Part shown: piece by piece, positions 26,384-36,239 of the stretch
Position numbering within the stretch: position 1 is the first letter of the stretch
How the letters are laid out: each line of letters opens with the position of its first letter
Source of the DNA: Flavobacterium phragmitis
GTDB lineage: Bacteria > Bacteroidota > Bacteroidia > Flavobacteriales > Flavobacteriaceae
Direction: 5' to 3'
Assembly (NCBI RefSeq): GCF_900112575.1
Contig: NZ_FOMH01000010.1
Location: 25,994 to 89,993, forward strand
DNA: 64,000 nt
Notes under the pieces: model-generated
Told to the model about the DNA's origin: nothing
Databases searched by the model: none
What the model saw: the letters and a program-made list of their open reading frames with translations, nothing else
Translations under genes and position numbers: made by a program

Positions 26384-26420
26384 CCAAAAACAATAAACAA
26401 CAAACCATAAACAACAAACA
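26384..26420. repeat. Right flanking repeat of the four-helix-bundle gene
   Basis: Consecutive AACAATAAACAACAAAC-like units (26389-26420), complementary in type to the GTTTATTGTT units at 25951-25982 and of the same family as the repeats inside valS and the 55.5-kb aminotransferase. Confidence 0.65.
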
Positions 26421-26434
26421 TTTAAGTTAAAAAT

Positions 26435-27916
26435 ATGCCACTATATAGCAGTCAACCCTTAAAAATATACAATTCACTATCTGGTGAAAAAGAAGATTTC
26501 AAACCCATCCATGATGGAAATGTTGGAATGTATGTTTGTGGACCTACAGTATATAGTAATGTTCACTTAGGAAATGTGAGAACTTTTATGTCTTTTGACG
26601 TAATCTTCAGGTATTTTCTTCATTTGGATTATAAAGTTCGTTACGTTCGTAATATTACCGACGTAGGACATATCGTGGATGATGTGGATGAAGGTGAAGA
26701 TAAAATTGCTAAAAAAGCACGTTTAGAGCAATTGGAACCTATGGAAGTAGTACAGCGTTATACTGTAGATTTTCATAATATTCTAAAAGCTTTCAACTTT
26801 TTACCGCCAAGTATAGAACCGACTGCGACCGGACATATAATTGAACAAATCGAAATCATCAAAAAAATAATTGATAAAGGTATCGGATATGTTGCCAACG
26901 GATCCGTTTATTTTGATGTTGTAAAATATAACGAAACCAATAATTACGGTATTTTAAGCGGTCGAAACATTGACGATATGCTGGCGAATACTCGTGATCT
27001 TGATGGACAATCTGACAAAAGAAATCCGCAGGATTTTGCTCTTTGGAAAAAAGCAGAACCAGAACATATTATGAGATGGCCTTCACCTTGGAGCGACGGT
27101 TTTCCAGGCTGGCACTTAGAATGTACTGCTATGAGCACCAAATATCTTGGCAATCATTTTGACATTCATGGAGGCGGAATGGATCTAAAATTCCCTCACC
27201 ACGAATGTGAAATCGCTCAAAATGAAGCTTGCACGGGTCAGGCTCCTGTAAATTACTGGATGCATGCCAATATGCTGACTTTAAACGGAAAGAAAATGGC
27301 TAAATCGACTGGAAACAATATTCTTCCAGGCGAAATTCTTAGTGGCGACAACAACATCTTAAGTAAACCATTTTCTGCTTCTGTAACTCGTTTCTTTATG
27401 CTTCAAGCACATTACAGAAGTATTTTGGATTTTTCTGATGATGCTATTGTTGCTGCCGAAAAAGGATACAAAAGATTAATGGAAGCTGTTGATGCTTTAC
27501 CAAACATTACAGCTGGAAATACAAGTTCTATTGACTTTGCCGCATGGAAACAACTTTGCTACGATGCAATGAATGATGATTTCAATACGCCGATTTTAAT
27601 TGCACAATTATTTGAAGCCGTTCGTTACATCAATTTATTAAAAGATGGCAAAGAAACTATTTCACCGGCTGATCTAGCAGATTTTACAAAATCTGTAAAC
27701 GCTTTTGTATTTGATGTTTTAGGTCTTAGCGATGAAAAAAGCGCTGATGGCGACAATGATAAATTAGAAGGTGTAGTCAATATGCTAATTGGAATGAGAA
27801 ATCAAGCCAGAGCAGATAAAAACTTTGCTCTTTCTGATCAAATTAGAGATCAATTAATTGCTTTAGGAATTCAGCTTAAAGACGGAAAAGAAGGGACTTC
27901 GTTTAGCATCCAATAA
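26435..27916 (+). CDS. cysS: Cysteinyl-tRNA synthetase
   Basis: Charges tRNA-Cys. 493 residues, the usual length. The zinc ligand C35 and the HIGH-type HLGN (44-47) lie in CGPTVYSNVHLGNVRTF. A second zinc ligand set is in GWHLECTAMS and HHECEIAQ, and the KMSKS motif reads KMAKSTGN (near 288). The C-terminal anticodon-binding helical region is present with the ADKNFALSDQIRDQL ending. Start at 26435 is favoured by the conserved MPLYSSQPLKIYNS opening. It may be read with yidD 77 bp downstream. Confidence 0.97.
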   Translation: MPLYSSQPLKIYNSLSGEKEDFKPIHDGNVGMYVCGPTVYSNVHLGNVRTFMSFDVIFRYFLHLDYKVRYVRNITDVGHIVDDVDEGEDKIAKKARLEQLEPMEVVQRYTVDFHNILKAFNFLPPSIEPTATGHIIEQIEIIKKIIDKGIGYVANGSVYFDVVKYNETNNYGILSGRNIDDMLANTRDLDGQSDKRNPQDFALWKKAEPEHIMRWPSPWSDGFPGWHLECTAMSTKYLGNHFDIHGGGMDLKFPHHECEIAQNEACTGQAPVNYWMHANMLTLNGKKMAKSTGNNILPGEILSGDNNILSKPFSASVTRFFMLQAHYRSILDFSDDAIVAAEKGYKRLMEAVDALPNITAGNTSSIDFAAWKQLCYDAMNDDFNTPILIAQLFEAVRYINLLKDGKETISPADLADFTKSVNAFVFDVLGLSDEKSADGDNDKLEGVVNMLIGMRNQARADKNFALSDQIRDQLIALGIQLKDGKEGTSFSIQ

Positions 27917-27993
27917 GAAAATAAAATTTTGGATGTAACAGAATTCATTTCTATACAACAAATAAAGAGTTTGAAAAATCAAACAACTATTTA

Positions 27994-28245
27994 ATGAAGC
28001 TATCCAAGATTCTAATATACCCTTTTGTACTCTTAGTGCGTTTTTATCAAACCGCAATTTCTCCGTTTACACCGGCGTCTTGCAGGTTTGAACCTACCTG
28101 CTCTAGTTACATGATTCAGGCTTTACAAACGCATGGATTGTTTTATGGCGGATTTTTGGGAATTAAACGTATTTTGAGTTGTCATCCTTGGGGAAGAAGC
28201 GGTTATGATCCTGTGCCGGAAAAGAAATGCAATCATAAACATTAA
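27994..28245 (+). CDS. yidD: Membrane protein insertion efficiency factor
   Basis: An 83-residue protein with the full YidD signature: an amphipathic start (ILIYPFVLLVRFYQTAISPF), then CRFEPTCSSYMIQALQTHG, GGFLGIKRILSCHPWG and a terminal GYDPVPEK. It associates with the inner membrane and helps YidC insert membrane proteins. In many bacteria it sits with rpmH, rnpA and yidC; here it lies between cysS and lgt, a common Bacteroidota arrangement. Confidence 0.95.
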   Translation: MKLSKILIYPFVLLVRFYQTAISPFTPASCRFEPTCSSYMIQALQTHGLFYGGFLGIKRILSCHPWGRSGYDPVPEKKCNHKH

Positions 28246-28306
28246 CCTTTTATAAAACGGTACTTTACATTAAATATTTATTTTTACAATATATAAAACA
28301 TTTTAC

Positions 28307-29239
28307 ATGACACACGCCTTAAATTTTGTTTGGAATCCTTCAGAAGGAATCAATTTAGGATTTTTTATGATTCGTTTTTACAGCTTAATGTTTGTAATTG
28401 CTTTTCTTTTAGGATGGTTTTTGATGAAAAAGATTTTCCAGAGAGAAAATGAATCACTTGAAAAACTCGATTCTTTATTTGTATGGACAGTTCTTGCCAC
28501 TTTAATTGGCGCACGTTTAGGTCATGTTTTCTTTTACGATTGGGAATATTTCAGAAATCATTTATTAGAAATCTTCCTTCCATTTCGATTTGAACCAAAA
28601 TTTGAGTTTACTGGATTCCAAGGATTAGCAAGCCACGGAGCGGCAATTTCTATCATTGTTGCAATGTATTACTACAGTAAAAAGATCTTAAAGCGTCCTC
28701 TTTTATGGATTCTAGACCGTATTGTTATTCCGGTTGCCAGCGGTGCTATTTTTGTGCGTTTAGGGAATTTCTTTAATTCAGAAATTATTGGAAACGAAAC
28801 AACATCATCATTTGGAATTCGTTTTTTACATGATGCATTCAGCAAAAACGAAGCGGTACAAAAAACTGGAATTGCAGATCCAAAAGAAGCTTATAATGCC
28901 ATTGCTACTAATCCAAAATTTGCAAATTTATTAGCAGAAGTTCCAGCGAGACATCCTGCACAATTGTATGAGGCATTCTCTTATATTTTTGTATTTGCTA
29001 TTTTATACTTTTTATACTGGAAAACAAACACCAGACTTAAATCAGGCTATTTATTTGGATTATTCTTAGTTCTTTTATTCGTAGTACGCTTTATTGTCGA
29101 ATTTGTAAAACAAAGTCAAGGCGGTATCGAAGAGAATTTAGGTTATTTCTCTACAGGACAATGGTTGAGCATACCATTTATCATCATCGGATTATTCTTC
29201 ATCATTAGAGCACAAAGAAATCCTTTAGCAGAATCATAA
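28307..29239 (+). CDS. lgt: Prolipoprotein diacylglyceryl transferase
   Basis: Transfers diacylglycerol from phosphatidylglycerol to the lipobox cysteine of prolipoproteins, in the inner membrane. 310 residues with about seven helices. The Lgt signature is clear: GARLGHVFFYDWEYF (near 65), GLASHGAAIS (near 107) containing the essential H, and the R-LGNFFNSEIIG block (near 145) with the catalytic Arg and Asn-Glu. P-RHPAQLYEA (near 218) is also conserved. It fits the many lipoproteins in the window. A bidirectional terminator follows. Confidence 0.97.
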   Translation: MTHALNFVWNPSEGINLGFFMIRFYSLMFVIAFLLGWFLMKKIFQRENESLEKLDSLFVWTVLATLIGARLGHVFFYDWEYFRNHLLEIFLPFRFEPKFEFTGFQGLASHGAAISIIVAMYYYSKKILKRPLLWILDRIVIPVASGAIFVRLGNFFNSEIIGNETTSSFGIRFLHDAFSKNEAVQKTGIADPKEAYNAIATNPKFANLLAEVPARHPAQLYEAFSYIFVFAILYFLYWKTNTRLKSGYLFGLFLVLLFVVRFIVEFVKQSQGGIEENLGYFSTGQWLSIPFIIIGLFFIIRAQRNPLAES

Positions 29240-29258
29240 AAATTCTTTACAACATATA

Positions 29259-29291
29259 AAAACGCCCACTATCTTTAATATTGGGCGTTTT
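29259..29291. terminator. Bidirectional terminator between lgt and the PagL-like gene
   Basis: Stem AAAACGCCCA (29259-29268) with TGGGCGTTTT (29282-29291) between convergent genes. Confidence 0.85.
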
Positions 29292-29295
29292 CTTT

Positions 29296-29910
29296 TTATA
29301 ACCGACACGAGATACCAAATTCAATATTTCTTGTATTGTAACCTGCGTTTGAACTTCCCAAGCCTGCATTAGAAACATGCCTTACATTCGGACGGACATC
29401 AAAACGAAACTTATTATAATCTATTGTAAACCCAAGCGCAAAAACATCTGCAAAAGAAAACCCTTTTGACATTCTTTCGGTTTCAGTGTCCGTAATCATC
29501 GGACCAATACTTCCTAAGACATAACAAGAACAAATCTTTCCAATTGGCTTTCTAACTATAAAACCAAAATTAAGAACATATTCATGTATATTTTTTAACC
29601 GCATATACTCTATACGTTTCTGTTCAAAATTAGGCGTTTCGGGTTTTACAAAATACAAATTCAAAAGCTGATGTTTACCAAAATTAATCTCGGGCTCAAT
29701 TAAAATTTCATAATGGAAATTTTTGGTTTCTTTAATTTTCCAATAGAATTGCGCTTTATAAAAATGGTTTGTAAAAGTATAATCTGTATTATTAAATTCA
29801 CTTCCAAAACCATAACTGATACCTAATCTGTAGTTATCATTTTTCTCTTGTGCTTGAAGCTGAAAGACTGTAGACAAAAGAAGAATAAAGAATATTCGTT
29901 TTGGAATCAT
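29296..29910 (-). CDS. PagL-like acyloxyacyl hydrolase (lipid A deacylase family)
   Basis: A 204-residue outer-membrane barrel. The ATG at 29910 starts the signal peptide MIPKRIFFILLLSTVFQLQAQ; the longer frame adds nine residues of no signal character. The key motif RHVSNAGLGSSNAGYNTRN lies near the C-terminus (about 180) and carries the His and Ser of the PagL catalytic triad (H-x-S-N-A), with a downstream Glu in IEFGIS. PagL removes the 3-O-linked acyl chain of lipid A at the outer surface; specificity here is unproven. It converges with lgt. Confidence 0.8.
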   Translation of the reverse strand: MIPKRIFFILLLSTVFQLQAQEKNDNYRLGISYGFGSEFNNTDYTFTNHFYKAQFYWKIKETKNFHYEILIEPEINFGKHQLLNLYFVKPETPNFEQKRIEYMRLKNIHEYVLNFGFIVRKPIGKICSCYVLGSIGPMITDTETERMSKGFSFADVFALGFTIDYNKFRFDVRPNVRHVSNAGLGSSNAGYNTRNIEFGISCRL

Positions 29911-29940
29911 AAATCGCTTTTGAGGTAATACAAACATAAA

Positions 29941-29970
29941 AAAAAGATCCAGTTTTCACTGGATCTTTTT
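29941..29970 (-). terminator. secDF terminator
   Basis: Stem AAAAAGATCCAG (29941-29952) with CTGGATCTTTTT (29959-29970) 24 bp past the secDF stop; on the minus strand it ends in a long T-run. Confidence 0.85.
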
Positions 29971-29993
29971 AGTATTAAAAACAAGGTTTATAA

Positions 29994-32987
29994 TTATGCC
30001 TTATTGTGTTTGTCTTCAATTGTGTGTTTCTCATCATTTGAAATCGTATCTACCAATACTGGCGTAGCGATAAATAATGAAGAGTAAGTACCTACAATAA
30101 TACCGATTAACATCGCGAAGATAAATCCTCTAATTGACTCTCCACCGAAGATAAACATTGTTAACAATACAATAATCATCATTAATGAAGTATTCAATGT
30201 TCTAGATAATGTAGTATTAATAGAAGCGTTTACGATATCTTCGAAACTTCCTTTACGGTTTCCGATGATAAATTCTCTCACCCTGTCAAATACAATTACC
30301 GTATCGTTCATAGAATAACCAATTACAGTTAAGATAGCAGCGATAAAGTGCTGATCCATTTCCATGTGGAAAGGCATGAATTTATAACATAATGAATAAA
30401 CTCCTAATACGAATACTACGTCGTGCGCAACAGCTGCAATCGCACCTAATGAATACTGCCATTTACGGAAAGATACCATTAAGTATAAGAAAATAACTGC
30501 CATTGCTCCAAGAACTGCCCAGTATGAGTTAGTTTTGATATCTTCAGAGATAGAAGCTCCAACTTTAGAAGCTTGTAATACCCCAACCGTTTTACCGTTG
30601 TAAGAGTTAATGAATTTATCATAAGAAGTATTTGGGAAATATTTCTGCAAAGCAGTATATAATTTCTGATTCACTTCTTCGTCAATAGCTACACCATCTT
30701 CTTTAATTTTATATTTAGTTGTGATTTTCAATTGATCATCATCACCTAAAATTTTAGCTTCAACTGGAGTACCGAAAGCAGCAGATAATTCATCTGAAAC
30801 TGCAGTAGCATCAACAGCTTTTTCAAATTTAACCTGGAAAGTTCTACCTCCAACAAAATCCACACCTTCATCTAATCCGTTAACGAAGAAGATAGAAACT
30901 AAACTTACTACTGTTACAATAGAAGAGAAGATATAAGTGAATTTTTTAACTTTAATAAAGTCAAAGTGGAAATTAGTAAACCAGTTTTTAGTAATGTTTG
31001 TAGAGAAAGTCAAATCTGCTTTTCCTAAAATATTTCTGTCGATGAAAATTCTAGCAATAAAGATAGAAGTAAACAACGAAGTTACGATACCAATTAATAA
31101 TGTTAATGCGAAACCTTTGATTGGACCTGTACCAAAAATAAACAAGATAGCTCCAGTCAAAACGTGAGTAACGTTAGCATCAATAATAGAACGCATTGCA
31201 CCATGCCATCCGTAAGAAGCTTGAACTGCCTCAGAAAGTGATTTTCCTTCACGCAATTCCTCTTTTGCTCTTTCGTAGATAATAATGTTCGCATCTACGG
31301 CAGTACCTAATGTTAATACGATACCTGCAATACCTGGCAATGTTAATACGAAACCAAAACTTGCCATAATTCCGAATAAGAATAGTAAGTTCAATAATAA
31401 TGCAAGGTTTGCATACCAACCCGCTTTACCATAATAGAATACCATCCAAACACAAACTAATAAGAATCCTAATACAGAAGAAATTGTACCTGCATCAATA
31501 GCAGCTTGTCCTAAAGATGGACCAACAACTGTTGATTGAATAATATCAGCAGAAGCTGGTAATTTACCTGCATTCAATACGTTTGCTAAATCTTTCGTTT
31601 CAGCTACATCAAAAGAACCTGTAATTTCAGATCTTCCTCCAGCGATTGGACCACTTGTAACACCAGGCGCAGAATATACGATGTCATCAAGAACAATAGC
31701 AATATAACTTTTTTGAGCAAATGCTCTTCCTGTTAATTCTTCCCAAACTTTAGCACCTTGGCTGTTCATCTGCATAGAAACTGCAGGTTTACCCATTTGG
31801 TCAAAAGTATCTTTTGCATCAGTTACAACACCACCGCTCATTGCTGGGTTATTATCTCTGTTTCCTTTTAAAGCATATAATTCAACAACTTCAATATCTT
31901 TTGCACTTGCTAAATCTTTTGCTTTTTGATCTTTTATTGTAGTTGGCTTACTCCAAACAAATTTTGCATAATGCTGGTCAGCTGCCAATAAAACTCTAAT
32001 GTCTGGTCTTTTAAAGTAAGCATTGATAGCTGCTGTATCTTTTGGTGCAAAATAACCTAAAACTGGTCCACCACCTTGACCGATAATTTTGTCGAACAAA
32101 GGATTGTTTCCTTTTTTAGCTGCAGTAGAATCTTTAGTTTCATCTGTCAATAAAGCGTTCAATGAATCTTTAGCAACAGCTTTAGTTTCAACTTTTTTAA
32201 CTTCCGTTTTCTTTAAAGCTTCATTAGCCGCAACTAAGAAGTTTCCAATTTCTTCAATTTTATAAGTTTCCCAGAACTCTAATTGAGCTTTTCCACCTAA
32301 TAACTTTTTAATTCTATCCACATCCTTAGCACCTGGAAGCTCTACTAAGATTCTTCCTGTTTCTCCTAATTTTTGGATGTTTGGCTGTGTAACACCAAAT
32401 TTGTCGATACGCTCTCTTAATACTTTAAAAGCACTTTCTACAGACTCATCAACTTTTCTTTTTATTACTTTTTGAACTTGAGCATCAGACATTTGAAAAT
32501 CTACTCCACCATCTCCTTGAAGACTTCTGTTAGCAAAAATATCTGGCGATGCCAATTTCACAGTTCCTTTTGAATTTGCTTCAAAAGCTTCAAAGAACTT
32601 ATTTAAATATGTTTTGTTTCCTTCTAAATTTGCAGAAGCATCAGCTAAAGATTTATTAAATACTGGGTTTTTAGAATTATTAGCTAAACCTTTTAATACA
32701 TCTTTAATAGAAATTTGAAGAATTACGTTGATTCCTCCTTCTAAGTCAAGACCTTTATTAAGCTGTTTGTTTTTCACTTCATTATAAGTGAAATCAGTAA
32801 AACCAAGATTTAATACTTTTTCTTTACCAATAGAATCTAAATATTTCAGCTCTTTATCAGGATTATCTCCTGCAAAAGCTTTAGCCTCACTTTTGACACC
32901 ATTTGCCACAAAAGTGAATGATAGTTGGTAAATACTTACCAATGCAAATAGAATTGCGAAAAATTTAATAAGTCCTTTATTCTGCAT
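29994..32987 (-). CDS. secDF: Protein translocase subunit SecDF (fused)
   Basis: A 997-residue fusion of SecD and SecF, an RND-type membrane pair that uses the proton gradient to help complete protein export through SecYEG. The SecD half carries the N-terminal helix, the long periplasmic P1 region (with GGINVILQISIKDVL, GVTQPNIQKLGETGRILVEL), and helices including GTAVDANIIIYERAKEEL (near 568). The SecF half begins near 665 with its own helix and YVDFVGGRTF-like EGVDFVGGRTFQ, then GYSMNDTVIVFDRVREF (near 895). The fusion is usual in Bacteroidota. TATATTTG at 33113-33120 gives a leader of about 120 nt. Confidence 0.97.
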   Translation of the reverse strand: MQNKGLIKFFAILFALVSIYQLSFTFVANGVKSEAKAFAGDNPDKELKYLDSIGKEKVLNLGFTDFTYNEVKNKQLNKGLDLEGGINVILQISIKDVLKGLANNSKNPVFNKSLADASANLEGNKTYLNKFFEAFEANSKGTVKLASPDIFANRSLQGDGGVDFQMSDAQVQKVIKRKVDESVESAFKVLRERIDKFGVTQPNIQKLGETGRILVELPGAKDVDRIKKLLGGKAQLEFWETYKIEEIGNFLVAANEALKKTEVKKVETKAVAKDSLNALLTDETKDSTAAKKGNNPLFDKIIGQGGGPVLGYFAPKDTAAINAYFKRPDIRVLLAADQHYAKFVWSKPTTIKDQKAKDLASAKDIEVVELYALKGNRDNNPAMSGGVVTDAKDTFDQMGKPAVSMQMNSQGAKVWEELTGRAFAQKSYIAIVLDDIVYSAPGVTSGPIAGGRSEITGSFDVAETKDLANVLNAGKLPASADIIQSTVVGPSLGQAAIDAGTISSVLGFLLVCVWMVFYYGKAGWYANLALLLNLLFLFGIMASFGFVLTLPGIAGIVLTLGTAVDANIIIYERAKEELREGKSLSEAVQASYGWHGAMRSIIDANVTHVLTGAILFIFGTGPIKGFALTLLIGIVTSLFTSIFIARIFIDRNILGKADLTFSTNITKNWFTNFHFDFIKVKKFTYIFSSIVTVVSLVSIFFVNGLDEGVDFVGGRTFQVKFEKAVDATAVSDELSAAFGTPVEAKILGDDDQLKITTKYKIKEDGVAIDEEVNQKLYTALQKYFPNTSYDKFINSYNGKTVGVLQASKVGASISEDIKTNSYWAVLGAMAVIFLYLMVSFRKWQYSLGAIAAVAHDVVFVLGVYSLCYKFMPFHMEMDQHFIAAILTVIGYSMNDTVIVFDRVREFIIGNRKGSFEDIVNASINTTLSRTLNTSLMMIIVLLTMFIFGGESIRGFIFAMLIGIIVGTYSSLFIATPVLVDTISNDEKHTIEDKHNKA

Positions 32988-33112
32988 TATTACTAAAAAT
33001 TAATTATGTTTTATTTTTGTTTTTGTTTTAAAGTCCCATAAAATAAGCCCTGACATGATTTTTTAAAACAAAAATACGAGATCACGAATTACCAATTTTT
33101 TTTTAAACCGAG

Positions 33113-33120
33113 CAAATATA
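33113..33120 (-). promoter_or_regulatory. Promoter -7 element of secDF
   Basis: TATATTTG on the minus strand fits TAnnTTTG exactly; predicted transcript start near 33106. Confidence 0.5.
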
Positions 33121-33163
33121 TAATTAACGAAAATATTAACCAATTTATTTATTAATTAATCTC

Positions 33164-33188
33164 AAAAAAAAAGCTGCAAAAGTGCAGC
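33164..33188 (-). terminator. mdh terminator
   Basis: Stem GCTGCA (33173-33178) with TGCAGC (33183-33188) followed on the minus strand by nine T. Confidence 0.8.
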
Positions 33189-33213
33189 CTTTTCTCTTTT
33201 TTTGCGGTTTTTA

Positions 33214-34149
33214 TTATACTAAAATCGTTTTTAGGGCATCATTCATGCTGCGAACTGCATCTGCACTTTTCGCAAATAACGCTTTTTCCTGATCGTTTAA
33301 GTTAATATCCAAAATTTCTTCAACTCCATTTTTTCCTATTATACATGGCACCCCTATACAGATATCATCTTGACCATACTCCCCTTCTACAAAAACAGAG
33401 CACGCAATCATTTTCTTTTGATCGTTCAAAATACTATCCACCAAATAAGCCACAGAAGCTCCTGGAGCGTACCAAGCAGAAGTTCCTAACAACCCTGTAA
33501 GCGTTGCTCCTCCTACCATTGTATCTGCAGCAACTTTCTGCAATACTTCTTCAGAAAGGAACTGAGAAACAGGAATCCCATTGTAAGATGCCAAACGTGT
33601 TAACGGAATCATAGTGGTATCACCATGACCTCCAATCACCATTGCCGAAATATCATTTGCAGGTTTATCTAAAGCCAACGAAAGATAGGTTCTAAAACGC
33701 GAACTGTCTAAAGCACCTCCCATTCCTATAATTCTGTTTTTTGGAAGACCTGTTGCTTTTAAAGCCAAATACGTCATCGTATCCATTGGATTTGATACTA
33801 CAACAATAATTGTATCTGGAGAATATTTAAGTACATTTTCAGCCACTGCTTTTACAATTCCTGCGTTTATACCAATTAATTCTTCTCTTGTCATTCCGGG
33901 CTTTCTTGGAATACCTGATGTAATTACAACTACATCGCTTCCTGCAGTTTTAGAATAATCGTTGGTCACTCCTGATACTTTGGTATTAAAACCAGTATTT
34001 GTAGCACACTGTGTAATATCCAGTGCTTTTCCTTCTGCAAAACCTTCTTTAATATCCAACAATACTACTTCGCTTGCAATTCCTCTATAAGAAATAACAT
34101 CTGCACATGTAGCTCCAACATTTCCTGCTCCTACAATGGTAACTTTCAT
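33214..34149 (-). CDS. mdh: Malate dehydrogenase
   Basis: Oxidises malate to oxaloacetate in the citric acid cycle, NAD-dependent. 311 residues of the LDH-like MDH group. Nucleotide-binding GAGNVG (7-12) with the NAD-selecting D32 in LLDIKEG; substrate arginines in PRKPGMTR (81-88) and near 151; N120 in VVSNPMDT; and catalytic H175 in GGHGDTTMIPL. The substrate-loop arginine at the first position supports malate over lactate. Monocistronic between two hairpins. Confidence 0.96.
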   Translation of the reverse strand: MKVTIVGAGNVGATCADVISYRGIASEVVLLDIKEGFAEGKALDITQCATNTGFNTKVSGVTNDYSKTAGSDVVVITSGIPRKPGMTREELIGINAGIVKAVAENVLKYSPDTIIVVVSNPMDTMTYLALKATGLPKNRIIGMGGALDSSRFRTYLSLALDKPANDISAMVIGGHGDTTMIPLTRLASYNGIPVSQFLSEEVLQKVAADTMVGGATLTGLLGTSAWYAPGASVAYLVDSILNDQKKMIACSVFVEGEYGQDDICIGVPCIIGKNGVEEILDINLNDQEKALFAKSADAVRSMNDALKTILV

Positions 34150-34197
34150 ATTTTAATACTTTATCGGTTATTAATACTGCCTATCCTTTAAAAAGGC

Positions 34198-34240
34198 AAT
34201 TCGTTTAATTGTCTAGTAAATTTAAACAATTAAACGAATT
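34198..34240 (-). terminator. Hairpin between gyrB and mdh
   Basis: Perfect 15-bp stem (AATTCGTTTAATTGT, 34198-34212, with complement 34226-34240) and a 13-nt loop. It lies 21 bp past the gyrB stop. The TTAAACGA-type arms belong to the same motif family as the valS leader repeat. Confidence 0.65.
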
Positions 34241-34260
34241 GAAATTATTAATTTTTCATT

Positions 34261-36201
34261 TTATGCATCAATATTTGCATAAACTGCATTTTTCTCGATA
34301 AACTCTCTACGAGGCGGTACTTCATCACCCATCAACATAGAGAAAACTTGATCCGCTTCTGCAAGGCTTTCAATATTAACCTGACGTAATGTTCTGAAAT
34401 TCGGATCCATTGTAGTTTCCCATAATTGCTCCGCGTTCATCTCTCCAAGACCTTTATAACGTTGAATGTTTGCACTTCCTCCCATTCTTTCGTTTGCCTG
34501 ATCACGCTGTACATCATTCCAAGCATATTCTTTTTTGTTTCCTTTTTTAACCAAGTATAAAGGCGGTGCCGCAATGTATACGTGACCTTCTTCTATAAGC
34601 TCTTTCATAAAACGGAAGAAGAACGTTAATATTAAGGTAGAAATGTGACTACCATCGACATCGGCATCACACATGATGATTACCTTATGATATCTTAGTT
34701 TTTCAAGATTCAAGGCTTTACTATCTTCAGCAGTTCCAACTGTTACCCCTAAAGCCGTAAAGATATTTCTAATCTCTTCGTTTTCGAATACTTTATGATG
34801 CATCGCTTTCTCAACGTTCAAGATTTTACCACGTAATGGCAGAATCGCTTGAAAGTTACGATCACGACCTTGTTTGGCTGTTCCACCAGCCGAATCTCCC
34901 TCGACAAGGTAAACTTCACATCTTGCTGGATCTTGCTCTGAACAATCAGATAATTTTCCTGGTAATCCTCCACCGCCCATAACGGTTTTACGCTGTACCA
35001 TTTCACGCGCTTTTTTCGCTGCGTGACGTGCCTGAGCCGCTAAGATTACTTTTTGGATGATTAATTTTGCATCATTTGGGTTTTCTTCCAAATAATTTTC
35101 CAACATTTCTCCAACAGCTTGAGAAACTGGAGAAACAACTTCTCTATTTCCAAGTTTTGTCTTCGTCTGTCCTTCGAACTGAGGTTCTGATACTTTTACA
35201 GAAATAATTGCTGTTAATCCTTCACGGAAGTCATCTCCAGCAATTTCGAATTTCAATTTATCCAACAAACCTGAAGCATCGGCATATTTTTTAAGCGTTC
35301 TTGTCAAACCACTTCTAAAACCTTGTAAATGCGTTCCTCCTTCGTGCGTGTTGATATTATTTACATAAGAAAAAATATTCTCAGTATAACTTGTATTATA
35401 AATCAAGGCAACTTCAACTGGGATTTCCCCTTTGTCATTATCCATACTTATAACATGAGAAACGATTGGCTCACGGTTACCATCTAAATAACGAATGTAT
35501 TCTTTTAATCCTTCATCAGAATGAAATACTTCACTTCTAAATTCACCTTTATCATCAACTTCTCTCTTATCTGTAAATGTAATCGTAATTCCTTTGTTCA
35601 AGAAAGAAAGCTCACGCATACGAGCTGATAAAGTATCGTAAGAGAATTCTGTTGTCTGCTGAAAGATAGTATCGTCTGGAAAGAAAGTCTGGCGTGTACC
35701 TCTTTTTTCTGTTTCTCCAATTTGTTTTACTGGATATAAAGCTTTTCCTCTTTCGTATTCCTGCTCATAAATCTTACCTTCTCTAAATACAGTAGATTTC
35801 ATATGAACAGAAAGTGCATTTACCACAGAAACCCCCACACCGTGAAGACCTCCAGACACTTTATAAGAATCTTTATCAAATTTACCTCCGGCACCAATTT
35901 TAGTCATTACAACTTCAAGTGCAGAAACTCCTTCTTTTTTATGTAAATCTACTGGAATACCACGTCCGTTATCTTCAACTGTAACAGAACCATCTTCGTT
36001 TATTGTAACACCAATAGTATCACAATGCCCTCCCATGGCCTCATCAATAGAGTTATCAACAACCTCATAAACTAAATGATGCAGTCCTCGAACCCCTACA
36101 TCTCCAATATACATCGATGGACGCATTCTTACGTGCTCCATCCCTTCTAATGCCTGAATACTATCTGCTGAATAATTGTTCTTCTTGATTTCTTCGCTCA
36201 T
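34261..36201 (-). CDS. gyrB: DNA gyrase subunit B
   Basis: ATPase subunit of DNA gyrase, which introduces negative supercoils. 646 residues, the short form without the enterobacterial insertion. GHKL ATP site: EVVDNSIDEAMGG (near 45), DNGRGIPVDLHKKEG, and GGLHGVGVSVVNAL. The TOPRIM domain has EGDSAGGTAKQGRDR (near 430) and the metal-binding DADVDGSHI (near 505). C-terminal GyrB domain QRYKGLGEMNAEQLWETTMDP is present. TATATTTG at 36240-36247 is its promoter element. Confidence 0.98.
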   Translation of the reverse strand: MSEEIKKNNYSADSIQALEGMEHVRMRPSMYIGDVGVRGLHHLVYEVVDNSIDEAMGGHCDTIGVTINEDGSVTVEDNGRGIPVDLHKKEGVSALEVVMTKIGAGGKFDKDSYKVSGGLHGVGVSVVNALSVHMKSTVFREGKIYEQEYERGKALYPVKQIGETEKRGTRQTFFPDDTIFQQTTEFSYDTLSARMRELSFLNKGITITFTDKREVDDKGEFRSEVFHSDEGLKEYIRYLDGNREPIVSHVISMDNDKGEIPVEVALIYNTSYTENIFSYVNNINTHEGGTHLQGFRSGLTRTLKKYADASGLLDKLKFEIAGDDFREGLTAIISVKVSEPQFEGQTKTKLGNREVVSPVSQAVGEMLENYLEENPNDAKLIIQKVILAAQARHAAKKAREMVQRKTVMGGGGLPGKLSDCSEQDPARCEVYLVEGDSAGGTAKQGRDRNFQAILPLRGKILNVEKAMHHKVFENEEIRNIFTALGVTVGTAEDSKALNLEKLRYHKVIIMCDADVDGSHISTLILTFFFRFMKELIEEGHVYIAAPPLYLVKKGNKKEYAWNDVQRDQANERMGGSANIQRYKGLGEMNAEQLWETTMDPNFRTLRQVNIESLAEADQVFSMLMGDEVPPRREFIEKNAVYANIDA

Positions 36202-36239
36202 ATAATTTATTCTAATAAATGTAATTATTGTCTAACAGG

